Source of the DNA: Paenibacillus chitinolyticus NBRC 15660
Lineage (GTDB): Bacteria; Bacillota; Bacilli; Paenibacillales; NBRC-103111
DNA length: 64,000 nt
Assembly: GCF_000739915.1 (NCBI RefSeq)
Contig: NZ_BBJT01000003.1
Span: forward strand, 930,001-994,000
Reading direction: 5' to 3'
The position numbers and the translations under genes were made by a program. Shown one piece after another: positions 8,635-17,518 of the stretch. Under the pieces are notes generated by a model. That model had not been told where the DNA came from and did no database searches. It saw nothing but the letters and a program-made list of their open reading frames with translations. Within the stretch, counting starts at the first letter, position 1. Each line of letters opens with the position of its first letter.

Positions 8635-9879
8635 TTATCCTACCTGCTTGACCTCGGAAGCCGGAGGGGTATGACGAGGTCTGTCGAACCGGAACAGCCA
8701 CTCCCCCGGATGGGGAAGTCCTTGCAGCCGATTCACAATCATTTCGGCTCCAAGTACGGAGTAAACCGTACCGTTGCCACCGTATACGAGCGAGAACATG
8801 CTGTTCGGAAACCCTTCCTGCACTCCGATCAGCGGATACCCGTCATGCGTTTCTCCGAAAACCGCCGCCCACGAAAATTCCGCACGAAGATCAAACTCCG
8901 GAAACAAGGCTTTCGCTTTGTCCAGCAAAATATCCGTCTTGACCGCAAGACGGTTTATCCGTTCTTCTTCGGGAAGCATATCTTCGTCTTCCCCTCCCAC
9001 AATAATCCGCCCGTCCACAGTCGTTCGCATATACAGATAAGGACGGGCGGTCTCCCAAATCATGCACTCCTTGTACCATCCGGGAAATTCCCCCACCGGT
9101 TGAGTAGCAATCGCGTAGGAGGTGAGCAGCTTGGCGTTGCGGTTGCGTTTCATGGCCTGGGTTTCGTAACCCGTCGAATAAACCGCATACTTCGCCAGTA
9201 TCCGCCGCCTTTCTTTCGTATAAAAGACCGTACCGTTCGCCGTCTCCAGCCGTGAATCGATTTCGGTCCGGGCATAGACTCTCATTCCTCTTGCGGCCGA
9301 CACTTCGATAAGCCCGTTTACGCAGGCGTACGGATTAATGGCTGCATCCCCGTACGCGAGAATAGCCCCGGGTTTTGTGAAAGAGAATTTATCCGCTATG
9401 TCGCTTGGCCGCAAGTACTCGACTTCAAATCCGTATTTGTTCAGCGTCCGGCATTCTTCCTCTAGCATCGGCACATCGGCTTCGGTGGAAGCCATATAAA
9501 GCGATTCCCGCCGCTGAAACTGGGCGTCGATCCCTTCCTCTTCGCAAATCCGCCCCAGAGTGCGGACCGCTTCCTCACACAGCTTGTAGAAGGCCGTGCC
9601 GTTCTCTTCTCCGTAGGTGTGGATGCAGCTCGTTAACGTTTTGTCGTTGAAAAATTGAATGAGGCCGGTATTCGCCATCGTACTGCCGCCGGCTATTTCC
9701 CTTGAATCCACAAGCACGGTATCAAAACCAGCCTTCGTCAGCATGTAAGCGCTCATAGCCCCGGACATTCCGCTGCCGATGACCAGAACTTCGCATTCTA
9801 TATCTTCCTCCAACCGGGGAAATTGCTTTTTTTCGTTACTTGTATGAGGCCAGAGAGGATTTCCTGTAATCAGATCCAT
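8635..9879 (-). CDS. FAD-dependent DAO-family oxidoreductase
   Basis: A 414-residue flavoprotein. The dinucleotide-binding motif VLVIGSGMSGAMSAYMLTKAG is at residues about 32-52, followed by GGSTMANTGLIQFFNDK typical of the D-amino-acid-oxidase/glycine-oxidase superfamily. C-terminal FGETHDGYPLIG and YGGNGTVYSVLGAEM fit the FAD-closing segment of this family. ATG 9879 was chosen because AAGGAGC precedes it; the upstream extension to 9921 looks non-coding. It is separated by 114 nt from the dehydrogenase pair and may be transcribed apart from it. It oxidises a secondary amine or amino acid; the substrate is unknown. Confidence 0.82.
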   Translation of the reverse strand: MDLITGNPLWPHTSNEKKQFPRLEEDIECEVLVIGSGMSGAMSAYMLTKAGFDTVLVDSREIAGGSTMANTGLIQFFNDKTLTSCIHTYGEENGTAFYKLCEEAVRTLGRICEEEGIDAQFQRRESLYMASTEADVPMLEEECRTLNKYGFEVEYLRPSDIADKFSFTKPGAILAYGDAAINPYACVNGLIEVSAARGMRVYARTEIDSRLETANGTVFYTKERRRILAKYAVYSTGYETQAMKRNRNAKLLTSYAIATQPVGEFPGWYKECMIWETARPYLYMRTTVDGRIIVGGEDEDMLPEEERINRLAVKTDILLDKAKALFPEFDLRAEFSWAAVFGETHDGYPLIGVQEGFPNSMFSLVYGGNGTVYSVLGAEMIVNRLQGLPHPGEWLFRFDRPRHTPPASEVKQVG

Positions 9880-9975
9880 TCGTTCACGGCTCCTTAGTCG
9901 TCTGTGTATTCTACCGTTCACTACCCGATTCCGGAACCGTTCTAACTGGGAACGCCTTCCTGTTACGAAAATCGC

Positions 9976-10010
9976 GAAAAACCCGCTCCGTGTAAACTCA
10001 CGAGGCGGGT
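9976..10010 (-). terminator. Terminator of the ba3 oxidase operon
   Basis: Stem of about 12 bp (ACCCGC-CGTG arms, one mismatch) with a short loop, followed on the minus strand by TTTTT. It is 13 nt past the subunit I stop. Confidence 0.8.
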
Positions 10011-10022
10011 TGTCATTTCAGT

Positions 10023-11696
10023 CTACCAGGTTACAAAAGGGATAGAGCCCGGCGTATCTCCGCCCATCATTTGGGCGACCGGTATCGTATACGCGACAAG
10101 GATCAGAACGGCGGTGACGCCGAGCCAGAGCCCCCAGCGCTCGAACAGCTTCGGAGTCGGCTCCGATGCGTCGCGCACTTCGCCGATCGGGTACTCCGTC
10201 TCGCCTTTAGGCGAACGCATAAGCGCGACGACGTTGTAGATCATCATGACGACGGCTACGAAAAGAATCATGCCGCCGATCGCCATCGCGACATGGTACG
10301 GCATCCACAGCACCGTGTCGGGATGATTCTCGTACGTCGTGTACGCGGTTCGGCGGGGCGAGCCGAGCAGGCCGACGGTGTGCATGGAGCCCGACATGAA
10401 GAACATGCCGACGCACCAGAGAATCGTCTGCCAAATTCCCAGCTTGTGCAGCCTTTGCGTCAGCTGCCGGCCCGTGATCGCCGGGATCAGCCAGTAGGTG
10501 ATTCCGAAGAAAGTAAGAGCCACGCTGGTCGCGACGGTCAGATGAAAGTGTCCCGTTACCCAGAGGGTGTTGTGCACGACCTGGTTCATCTGGTTACTTG
10601 CATTGATAATGCCGCCCGCTCCCGCCGGGATAAAAATCAGCATCCCCATAAACGGAGCGAAGAACCGGACGTCTTTCCAAGGGAGAAACTTAAACCAGCC
10701 GAACAAGCCTTTGGCCCCCTTCTCCCTGCCCGTCGTTTCGAAGGTGGCGAACAGCGAGAACGCCGTCATCAGGGAAGGCACGATGACCATGAAGGTCAGA
10801 ATAACCTGAAGGAATTTCCAGAACGAGCTGATTCCGGGCTCTGTCAACTGGTGGTGAAACCCTACCGGAATCGAGAACAGCAGGAACAGGATAAACGAAA
10901 GCCGGGCAAGCGCGTCGCTGAATATTTTGCCGCCGATCACTTTCGGAATAATCGTATACCAGCAAATATAGGCCGGCAGCAGCCAGAAGTAAACGAGCGG
11001 ATGACCGAAGTACCAGAACAGCGTGCGGCTCAGAAGGACGTTTACGGTGTCGACCCATCCGAACGACCAAGGAATCAGCTGGAGCAGAACCTCCGCCGCC
11101 ACCCCGATGGTCGCGACCTGCCAGAGCAGCATCGTAATGACCGCCATGAAGGAAAACAGCGGCGAGAGCTGCCCTTTATGAGTCCGCTTCCAGTAGCGGT
11201 AATTGATGAAGATGCCGAAGCCGCTCATCCAACTGCCGACGACAACCATCGTCAAAGCGATGTAGAAATACGGCGATGCTTTAAGAGGAGCATAGAACGT
11301 GTACAGTACGGACGCTTTATTGAGTAGAATAAAAACCGTTCCCAGCGCCGTTCCGCCCGCCATAAGGCCGAATCCGAGCCAGGCGAGACGCCGCGGCAGC
11401 GGCAGCAGCTCGCCTCCGAGCGTTTTGGAGATACCCGAATACAGGAACCCGATAATGAAAAAGGTCGTAAAAATGAGCGCCATCAGCACCCCATGTGCCG
11501 TCAGCAGCTGGTAATAGCCGATCCCGGCGGGCAGTTTGATCATGCCTCCGCGGACTAGGCCCTGCAGCACTCCGGCGATACCTCCGAGAAGAAGAGCGCC
11601 GAAAGCGAATAAAATGTGAGCGAGAACGAGCTTGCTGTCTTTTGGATTAAAGGCAGCGGCGGCTTGCCGCGCCGGTTGCGTTTCGGTACCGTTCAT
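10023..11696 (-). CDS. ba3-type cytochrome c oxidase subunit I
   Basis: A 557-residue haem-copper oxidase core subunit with about 13 membrane helices. It reduces oxygen at the haem-CuB centre and pumps protons. The CuB/haem ligand segments are present: FGHPLVYFWLLPAYICWY for the HPxVY histidine region and VTGHFHLTVA for the haem-ligand region. The short size and the small subunit II and IIa partners indicate the B-family (ba3, Thermus-like) rather than the caa3 type. The start follows GGAAG with 9-nt spacing. It is the last gene of the IIa-II-I operon. B-family oxidases generally have high oxygen affinity, in keeping with the FNR-like site upstream. Confidence 0.92.
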   Translation of the reverse strand: MNGTETQPARQAAAAFNPKDSKLVLAHILFAFGALLLGGIAGVLQGLVRGGMIKLPAGIGYYQLLTAHGVLMALIFTTFFIIGFLYSGISKTLGGELLPLPRRLAWLGFGLMAGGTALGTVFILLNKASVLYTFYAPLKASPYFYIALTMVVVGSWMSGFGIFINYRYWKRTHKGQLSPLFSFMAVITMLLWQVATIGVAAEVLLQLIPWSFGWVDTVNVLLSRTLFWYFGHPLVYFWLLPAYICWYTIIPKVIGGKIFSDALARLSFILFLLFSIPVGFHHQLTEPGISSFWKFLQVILTFMVIVPSLMTAFSLFATFETTGREKGAKGLFGWFKFLPWKDVRFFAPFMGMLIFIPAGAGGIINASNQMNQVVHNTLWVTGHFHLTVATSVALTFFGITYWLIPAITGRQLTQRLHKLGIWQTILWCVGMFFMSGSMHTVGLLGSPRRTAYTTYENHPDTVLWMPYHVAMAIGGMILFVAVVMMIYNVVALMRSPKGETEYPIGEVRDASEPTPKLFERWGLWLGVTAVLILVAYTIPVAQMMGGDTPGSIPFVTW

Positions 11697-11725
11697 ACAT
11701 AACGACTTCCTTTCTGCCGGTGGGT

Positions 11726-12196
11726 TTAATTAACGACAATCGTCGTTTTCATCCATTCGTGGGCTCCGCCGCAGTATTCGTTGCAGAGCACGAGATAAGA
11801 ACCCGGCTTGTCGAACTTATACGTAAGATGATTCACTTCACCCGGAAGCACCATCATGTTTACATTTGTGCCCGGGATTTCAAACCCGTGGACAACGTCC
11901 TTGCTTGTGATCATAAAATGCACGGTCGCTCCCGCGGGAATTTCCATCTTGTCAGGCTTGTAGCCGAACGCGAAGGCGGTCATAACGGCTTCGTATTCGT
12001 TCTCCCCGACTTTCTTGAGGCCAGGCTGATCGAAAGGCGGCGTCAAATCGACCTTCGCCGGATCGATCGTGTGCGCATGGCCGGTCGGCGGGTTCATTCC
12101 CATCGCAAACGCCGATACGCCGATTACGGAAAGGAATACGATGAGCATGGAGATGCCGAAAACAATCCAGATTTTCTCCAAACGATGAATATGCAT
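11726..12196 (-). CDS. ba3-type cytochrome c oxidase subunit II (CuA)
   Basis: A 156-residue protein with a single N-terminal membrane anchor (IWIVFGISMLIVFLSVIGVSAF) and an extracytoplasmic cupredoxin domain. The CuA site is intact near the C-terminus: LCNEYCGGAHEWM gives C-x3-C-x3-H-x2-M, and VVHGFEIPG supplies the upstream His. It takes electrons from cytochrome c and passes them to subunit I. The small size, without a second transmembrane hairpin, is typical of ba3 enzymes. The start follows GAGGGGAAATTAC. Confidence 0.92.
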   Translation of the reverse strand: MHIHRLEKIWIVFGISMLIVFLSVIGVSAFAMGMNPPTGHAHTIDPAKVDLTPPFDQPGLKKVGENEYEAVMTAFAFGYKPDKMEIPAGATVHFMITSKDVVHGFEIPGTNVNMMVLPGEVNHLTYKFDKPGSYLVLCNEYCGGAHEWMKTTIVVN

Positions 12197-12250
12197 GTAA
12201 TTTCCCCTCTTTTTTTTCCGATTCGCGGAACTTTTTGTGCATCTGTCCCG

Positions 12251-12424
12251 TTAACTTCTTATAAGATACAGAGCAAATACGCCGAACCAGGTAATCAGAA
12301 TAAACGCGCCCAGAATCATAACCGATGCGAAAGCGCCTTTCAGTTCCGGTTCCTTCTCGTTCGCCCCGCTTTGCGGAGCGGGCTTAATGTCCTGCTTTTC
12401 CTTGGCAGGCGCGAGCTTTGCCAT
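12251..12424 (-). CDS. Cytochrome c oxidase subunit IIa-like single-span protein
   Basis: A 57-residue protein: a charged, lysine- and proline-rich N-terminus, then one membrane helix (ASVMILGAFILITWFGVFALYLI). Position first in the operon, size and topology match the CoxIIa family that fills the place of the missing second helix of subunit II in ba3 oxidases. ATG 12424 is preceded by AAAGGGGG at 8 nt; the longer reading from 12445 overlaps that ribosome site and was rejected. Confidence 0.8.
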   Translation of the reverse strand: MAKLAPAKEKQDIKPAPQSGANEKEPELKGAFASVMILGAFILITWFGVFALYLIRS

Positions 12425-12464
12425 AGCGGCATCCCCCTTTGTCAATGAAGCTTTTCATGGTTTC

Positions 12465-12507
12465 ATCTTACCTTCGGCGTGAGCACCCACATGTGATAAG
12501 AATCACA
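12465..12507 (-). promoter_or_regulatory. FNR/CRP-type box and -10 element for the ba3 oxidase operon
   Basis: TGTGATAAGAATCACA at 12492-12507 is a perfect match to TGTGA-N6-TCACA, the Bacillus Fnr (and CRP-family) operator. On the minus strand a TAAGAT -10 element lies at 12470-12465. If transcription starts near 12458 the box is centred about 41.5 nt upstream, the classical activator position. No good -35 hexamer is seen, as expected for an activated promoter. Confidence 0.65.
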
Positions 12508-12521
12508 AATTCTTTATGAAA

Positions 12522-12541
12522 TTGTAACGATTTTGTTACAA
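12522..12541. promoter_or_regulatory. Palindromic operator-like site in the oxidase/LTA synthase intergenic region
   Basis: TTGTAAC and GTTACAA are perfect 7-bp arms around a 6-nt spacer. The site lies between the FNR box and the divergent promoter at 12571. It resembles a Rex-type redox operator in outline, but the arms differ from TTGTGAA, so the binding protein is unknown. Confidence 0.45.
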
Positions 12542-12570
12542 GGTTTTAGGTATCGAGACCTGGTTCTACA

Positions 12571-12579
12571 TGGTATAAT
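12571..12579 (+). promoter_or_regulatory. Extended -10 promoter of the LTA-synthase-like gene
   Basis: TGGTATAAT is an extended -10 element (TGn plus consensus TATAAT). The -35 position is poor, which an extended -10 can compensate. The leader to the start at 12635 is about 50 nt. Confidence 0.6.
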
Positions 12580-12634
12580 GGCATAGCAAATCATATGTAA
12601 AATGTTTGTAAATTGAATGAACAGGAGATCTGTG

Positions 12635-14734
12635 ATGCAGAAAGGTATTCATTTTATAGCGCGTCGGCTGCACTTATTCGTTTGGCCCCTGCTGCTCGTT
12701 GTCTTCATTGAGTTTTTAAATCGGGGAGGAGTAATGGCCGCCCTATCCTGGGTCAAGCACAGTCCGGGGGAAATGGTACTTAACTATTTGCTGACCTTCT
12801 GCCTGTTCCTTGTATTTACCGCTTTGACCGGCCGGAGCCGCATCGCGTTCTGGATCGTAGCCGCTTTCATGCTGATCTGCGGCCTTATTAGCGGAATCAA
12901 ATTCAAGATTCTCGGCGTGCCTCTTCTGCCCTGGGATCTGTTTCTCAGCAGCGAGACGACCGATATCGTCCAATACTTGAACGGTTTGTTCGATAAAACG
13001 ATCGTAATCGGCATTATCGTCTTCCTTGCGGCCAGCGTCGCGCTGCTCTATTTCGTTCCTTGGACCCATTCCCGCTTCCGCTGGAAAGAGAACATCGTTC
13101 TCGGCGTCCTTGGCATCGCGCTCGCATGCGTCGTCTATTTCGACAAACCGGTTCCGATCAAATCCGCCCTTCATATTTCCACCATTCCCTGGAACCAGGC
13201 CGATAACTATCATGTCAACGGGTTTATGCTGTCCACCGTCATGAATATCGAGCAGATCATTATCGATGCTCCCCAGGGCTACAGCCAGGCGAATATGGAC
13301 AACTTCGTGAAGCGGGTCGATCGCCGTACAAACATAGATCCGAATGTAAAACCGAACATTATCGTCATTCTCGGCGAAGCTTTCTGGGATCCTACCCGGA
13401 TGAAGAACGTAACGTTCAGCGAAGATCCGGTCCCGTTCATCCATCATCTCCAGCAGAACTATTCCAGCGGTTACATGCTGTCGCCCCAGTTCGGCGGCGG
13501 AACCGCCAATGTCGAATTCGAGGTGCTCTCGGGCAATTCGATCCGGTTCCTGCCAGAAGGCGCCATCGCCTACAATCAGTACATGAACCGTCGCGTCGAT
13601 TCGCTGGCCAGCATTTTAGCGAGACAAGGGTATCAGACGGCGGCCATTAACCCGTTCCATAACTGGTTTTTCAACAGCCGCAACGTGTACCAGAACTTCG
13701 GATTCTCCAAATTCATTTCCCAGGAGTACTTCGAACCGGAATACAACGGTCCTTATCTGACCGACAAAGCGGTGATGAACAAAATCATCGAGCAGGTCGA
13801 CAGCTCGCCCGGCCCTGCCTTTGTATTCGCGAACACGATGGAGAATCACGCGCCGTTTACACCGGATAAATTCAAACAGAATACCATCAAAGCAAGCGGC
13901 AATTTCCCGGAGGAAACGAAGGGCATGATCGAGACACTCGCCCAGGGCGTTCATAATACGGATGCCGCGCTTAAAATGCTTGTGGAGCACTACGAGAAGA
14001 AAGGCGAGCCGACGATCATCATGCTGTTCGGCGACCATCTTCCGGCCATGGGCAATAACTTCCAGGCCTACAAAGATACCGGATACTTGAAGGACGATGA
14101 CGATTCCGCAGCCGTACTGGATAAAATGTACACGCTGCCCGTGGTCGTCTGGGATAACTATTTGCCGAAGCACCAGGATAAGCTCAATATGAGCGCTTCC
14201 TTCCTCGGGCCTTATCTCTTGAATTTGGCGCAGAAAGAAGGAACGCCTTATACGGATTACCTGTTCTCTTTGTCCAAAAAGTTCCCGATGATCCCGCCCC
14301 GGAATCATTACGACCGGTTGAAGCTGACCGAGCAGGATGTGACGGAATACCGGATGCTTCAGTACGATGTTCTGTTCGGGGAACAGTACAGCTTTAACGG
14401 CTTCCGCGATAAGATTATCAATCCGAAATATACGCTCGGCTACGGCGAGATGTCGATCGACAGCGTATCGCCGCTTCATCAAAGCACGGCCGGAGGCAGC
14501 GGAGGAGATTCCTCCGTCGAAATCAGCGGCAAGAACTTTGCTCCGAGCTGTGTCGTTTATTTGAACGACAAGGCCTTGAAGACGACGTACGAGGGCCGCC
14601 AATCGCTCTCCGCCGTCGTACCGAAAGATGCTATCGAGCCGGGAAAACCGGTCAACCTGCAGGTGAAAGTGATCGATTCCAAAAACCTGCCGATCCAAAC
14701 GACACCGATCAAACAAGTGAATGAACTGAAATAA
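12635..14734 (+). CDS. LTA-synthase-family sulfatase-fold phosphotransferase with C-terminal TIG-like domain
   Basis: A 699-residue membrane enzyme. Five N-terminal membrane helices (residues about 10-180) are followed by an extracellular sulfatase-fold domain (about 230-590). NIIVILGEAFWDPT and FGGGTANVEFEVLSG carry the metal-binding Glu and the catalytic Thr (near 290), and LFGDHLPAMG the metal-binding Asp/His. Related enzymes polymerise or transfer glycerophosphate groups to lipoteichoic acid. Unusually, the last 95 residues form a separate IPT/TIG-like Ig domain (SIDSVSP...SVEISGKNFAPSCVVYLN) that LtaS enzymes normally lack. ATG 12635 follows AGGAG at 7 nt and was chosen over 12617. Confidence 0.88.
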   Translation: MQKGIHFIARRLHLFVWPLLLVVFIEFLNRGGVMAALSWVKHSPGEMVLNYLLTFCLFLVFTALTGRSRIAFWIVAAFMLICGLISGIKFKILGVPLLPWDLFLSSETTDIVQYLNGLFDKTIVIGIIVFLAASVALLYFVPWTHSRFRWKENIVLGVLGIALACVVYFDKPVPIKSALHISTIPWNQADNYHVNGFMLSTVMNIEQIIIDAPQGYSQANMDNFVKRVDRRTNIDPNVKPNIIVILGEAFWDPTRMKNVTFSEDPVPFIHHLQQNYSSGYMLSPQFGGGTANVEFEVLSGNSIRFLPEGAIAYNQYMNRRVDSLASILARQGYQTAAINPFHNWFFNSRNVYQNFGFSKFISQEYFEPEYNGPYLTDKAVMNKIIEQVDSSPGPAFVFANTMENHAPFTPDKFKQNTIKASGNFPEETKGMIETLAQGVHNTDAALKMLVEHYEKKGEPTIIMLFGDHLPAMGNNFQAYKDTGYLKDDDDSAAVLDKMYTLPVVVWDNYLPKHQDKLNMSASFLGPYLLNLAQKEGTPYTDYLFSLSKKFPMIPPRNHYDRLKLTEQDVTEYRMLQYDVLFGEQYSFNGFRDKIINPKYTLGYGEMSIDSVSPLHQSTAGGSGGDSSVEISGKNFAPSCVVYLNDKALKTTYEGRQSLSAVVPKDAIEPGKPVNLQVKVIDSKNLPIQTTPIKQVNELK

Positions 14735-14743
14735 CGGCACGAT

Positions 14744-14800
14744 AAAAAAGACTTGGCCGTACGCTTCCCGGAGGAAGCGTACGGAACCAAGTCTTTTTTT
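14744..14800. terminator. Bidirectional terminator
   Basis: A long near-perfect stem, with arms including CCGTACGCTTCC and its complement and a 4-nt loop, is bounded by A-run and T-run. It ends the LTA synthase gene on the plus strand and the SMP-30 gene on the minus strand. Confidence 0.9.
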
Positions 14801-14818
14801 GATTCAGATGAAAGGAGT

Positions 14819-15661
14819 CTAAGAAGGGCCGACCCCGCTGAGTACCCGGCATCTGCCGGGAGCGTCCGTGCGGAACTTTTCCACGTTGCCGTTGTCCGCT
14901 ACCGTGACATAAACCGTTCTGCCGTCCGGACCGCCGAAGGTCAGGTTCGTACAGTTTTTGCCGTGCAGAACGACTTCCTGAAGAATGTTGCCCTCAGGGG
15001 AAATTTTCACGACCGTTCCTTTCCCGAAACGTGTGCTGTACAGGTTGCCCTGCGAATCGCAGCGCATTCCGTCCAGTCCGAAGTCGGGAAATTCGATCAG
15101 CAGGCGCTTATTGGAAATCGCGCCCGCTTCGGTCAGATCGTATACCCAGATCCGGCGCTGAACGGATTCGTTCACATACAGCCTTTTCCCGTCCGGTGAA
15201 ACCTCGATTCCGTTGGTTGTCCCCATCCCGCTCTCCAGAAGCGTCACATTACCCGGGGTCACCCGCCAAAGCGTGCCCGTGTTGTTGCTCCAGTTCGGAT
15301 CGCTTGCAAAAACAATATCGTTAGCCGAGATCGCAATATCGTTCGGCTGGTTCATTCCGGGTCCGTGCGCCCAGACCGTAACGGCTTTGGTGTTCATATC
15401 CACTTTCAACACGTTATGATTCTTATAATCAGCGATCAGCATCTCTCCGGCCCGCGTAAAACGGATCCCGTTGCCGATGCTGCCGTTCGGAAGCTCCAGG
15501 AACACGCTGCTTTGGCCTGCCGGCGTTACTTTGCCGATGGTACCTTCTTTCGCATAATTAACGGCATACAAATTCCCTTGGGCATCGCAGGCAGGGCCCT
15601 CGATTCCACCCGTAAATCCGTGCGGAGGTGTAAATACGCTGCTAGTGAACAATTTCTCCAT
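14819..15661 (-). CDS. SMP-30/gluconolactonase-family beta-propeller
   Basis: A 280-residue six-bladed propeller protein without a signal peptide. Repeated blade motifs (GPACDAQGNLYAVNY, GIRFTRAGEMLIADY, GMRCDSQGNLYSTRF) and the metal-site residues typical of SMP-30 (Glu in GGIEGP, Asn in QPNDIA, Asn in TNGIEVSPDG, Asp in GLDGMRCD) are visible. Members are calcium- or zinc-dependent lactonases acting on sugar lactones. It is a single gene transcribed towards the LTA synthase gene. The exact lactone is unknown. Confidence 0.83.
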   Translation of the reverse strand: MEKLFTSSVFTPPHGFTGGIEGPACDAQGNLYAVNYAKEGTIGKVTPAGQSSVFLELPNGSIGNGIRFTRAGEMLIADYKNHNVLKVDMNTKAVTVWAHGPGMNQPNDIAISANDIVFASDPNWSNNTGTLWRVTPGNVTLLESGMGTTNGIEVSPDGKRLYVNESVQRRIWVYDLTEAGAISNKRLLIEFPDFGLDGMRCDSQGNLYSTRFGKGTVVKISPEGNILQEVVLHGKNCTNLTFGGPDGRTVYVTVADNGNVEKFRTDAPGRCRVLSGVGPS

Positions 15662-15763
15662 GTCTGATCTCTCCTTTTTTTATCAACTCCACCAATTAAA
15701 GGATATCTTATCTAGCCGAATCAGCGCTCGGCTTTTTTTCTGAGATCATAAACCGCCACAACC

Positions 15764-16975
15764 TTAGATCGCTGACAGCTGGCGGATAACCAGTCCTGCC
15801 GCCCCGATGGCGAGGGCTTCCTCTCCGAAGCTTCCTTTGCTGAATAGCACCTGGTAGTCGGGGTAATAATAAGTTTTCTTTATCGCGGTCTGTGTGGCGG
15901 TATAGAAGAATAAATCATTCGTCGAAATAAGCGGTCCTCCGAGCACGACCTTCTCCGGATGCAGCATATTGAGCAGGTTCGCCAGCCCGATGCCGAAATA
16001 GACGGCGGCCTGCGTAATGACTTCAACCGCCAGCGGGTCCCGGCTGTGGAGAGCCTGAATAATCTCGCGGAACGTAAGCGCATCCGGACTGCCGAGCGCG
16101 GATAGAACACTGGAACGTCCCTGCTTGAGCCGTGCACGCATTTCGCGTTCGACGGCATAAATGGAGGCATAAGACTCCAGCGCCCCGTAATTCCCCTCCT
16201 GGAGCCGGGGGGCGACGCCATCCGTCTGGATGATCATCTGCCCGATCGAGCCTTCCATATCGACGGCCCCGTAGATGAGCTTCCCTTCGCTGAGCATGGA
16301 CGAGCGGAGGCCGACGCCCAGGTGTACATACAGCATATGACGGAAGGAGCGTTTCTGCCTGGACCAAGATTCCGCCAGAAGCGCCGTATTTGCTCCGTTA
16401 TCGAGAAGTACGGGCAGCCCGAGCCGTTCCTCCAGCATCTTCCGGACGGGCACGCCGTGCCAGCCGGGCGTCGGGAAATAACGCGGATTCAGGATGATGC
16501 CTTCCTCCCGGTTTACCGGGCCCACGGCTCCGACACCCATGCCGAGCACGTGTCCGGGGGAAAAACCTCTGTGCTGCAGCATCGCTTCCGCTTCGTCGGC
16601 GATGGACGCCAGCAGCACATCCGGCGTCAGCCCCTCCTTCATTTCCCACGTCCTCGATTCAAGTACCTTCATCTGCATGTCGGTCAGAACGAGACGGGAG
16701 AGAGTACGGGATATATCAACGCCGAATGCGCAGCCGTAATCCGCCTGAATCCGGTAAAGAACCGGTCTGCGGCCGCCCGTGGACGGGCCGTGCCCCGATT
16801 CGGCGATCAGACCCTGCGCGCACAGTTCGTCCAGCAGCCGGGTAAGTGTGCTTACGGTCAAGCCGCTTTCCTCCAGCAGCTCGATCTTGGAGACCGTCCC
16901 CCCTTGGCGGATCAGCTCGAACAACTCTTTTTGTTTGCGGTTTCCGATGCGCTCGGAAATCGGACTGTTAACCAT
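15764..16975 (-). CDS. ROK family transcriptional regulator lacking the zinc-site cysteines
   Basis: About 403 residues. An N-terminal winged helix (KQKELFELIRQGGTVSKIELL...STLTRLLDELCAQGLI) precedes a ROK sugar-kinase-like domain (GMGVGAVGPVNREEGIILN, LDNGANTALLAES). The ROK zinc motif CxCGxxGCxE is replaced by LQEGNYGALE, so all three cysteines are lost and sugar binding or folding may differ. ATG 16975 overlaps the last codons of the upstream chromate transporter gene, so it is co-transcribed with the pair. XylR/NagC-like regulators normally respond to sugars; here a role in controlling the transporters is inferred from context only. Confidence 0.85.
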   Translation of the reverse strand: MVNSPISERIGNRKQKELFELIRQGGTVSKIELLEESGLTVSTLTRLLDELCAQGLIAESGHGPSTGGRRPVLYRIQADYGCAFGVDISRTLSRLVLTDMQMKVLESRTWEMKEGLTPDVLLASIADEAEAMLQHRGFSPGHVLGMGVGAVGPVNREEGIILNPRYFPTPGWHGVPVRKMLEERLGLPVLLDNGANTALLAESWSRQKRSFRHMLYVHLGVGLRSSMLSEGKLIYGAVDMEGSIGQMIIQTDGVAPRLQEGNYGALESYASIYAVEREMRARLKQGRSSVLSALGSPDALTFREIIQALHSRDPLAVEVITQAAVYFGIGLANLLNMLHPEKVVLGGPLISTNDLFFYTATQTAIKKTYYYPDYQVLFSKGSFGEEALAIGAAGLVIRQLSAI

Positions 16976-17504
16976 AAATCGCCACACCCACTAACGCACT
17001 AAGCAGAATAACGGACAACGGATGCATTCGGTAACGGGTAAGCCCCAGCAGCGCCAGCAGGAAAATGGCCGCTGAAACGCCGGTTTTCCAGGTCCACCAT
17101 TCTGCCCGGAAATAGGTAAAACCAAAGCGCAGAGCCGCTACGACGACCAGCGCGGCCACTACGGGACGAAGCCCGTAAAAGACGGTTTTGACAGTTCGGT
17201 GCGTCCGGATGGCATAGAAGAAACGCGCGACGGCCGCGATCAGAACGATCGACGGGAGCACCATGCCCAGCACGGCTGCCGCCGCTCCGGGAAGCCCCAT
17301 CGTCATTTTGCCGATATAAATCGCGCAGTTCGTCGCCAGCGGCCCCGGTGCCATGCCGGAAATCGCCACGGCCTCCGAAAACTGCTCCGGCGTCAGCCAC
17401 CCCTGCAGCTCGACCTCATGCTGAATGGCCGGAATCATCGCGAATCCGCCCCCGAAGGAGAGAATTCCGATTTTGAGGAACGTCCAGAAAAGGGTGATCA
17501 GCAT
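16968..17504 (-). CDS. chrA: Chromate transporter, half-size CHR subunit
   Basis: A single-domain CHR family membrane protein of about 178 residues with the signature LFWTFLKIGILSFGGGFAMIPAIQHEV and GMAPGPLATN. ATG 17504 has GGGGAG at 7 nt and matches where homologues begin; an alternative ATG at 17519 overlaps the upstream stop (TAATG). Paired short CHR proteins act together as a chromate or related oxyanion transporter. The stop overlaps the ROK gene start. Confidence 0.85.
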   Translation of the reverse strand: MLITLFWTFLKIGILSFGGGFAMIPAIQHEVELQGWLTPEQFSEAVAISGMAPGPLATNCAIYIGKMTMGLPGAAAAVLGMVLPSIVLIAAVARFFYAIRTHRTVKTVFYGLRPVVAALVVVAALRFGFTYFRAEWWTWKTGVSAAIFLLALLGLTRYRMHPLSVILLSALVGVAIYG

Positions 17505-17518
17505 CGTTACACTCCCCA

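Noticed and set aside
10071-11327. 418-codon frame antisense to oxidase subunit I
   Set aside because: Composition (Arg, Gln, Asp rich) is typical of reverse reading of membrane-protein codons.
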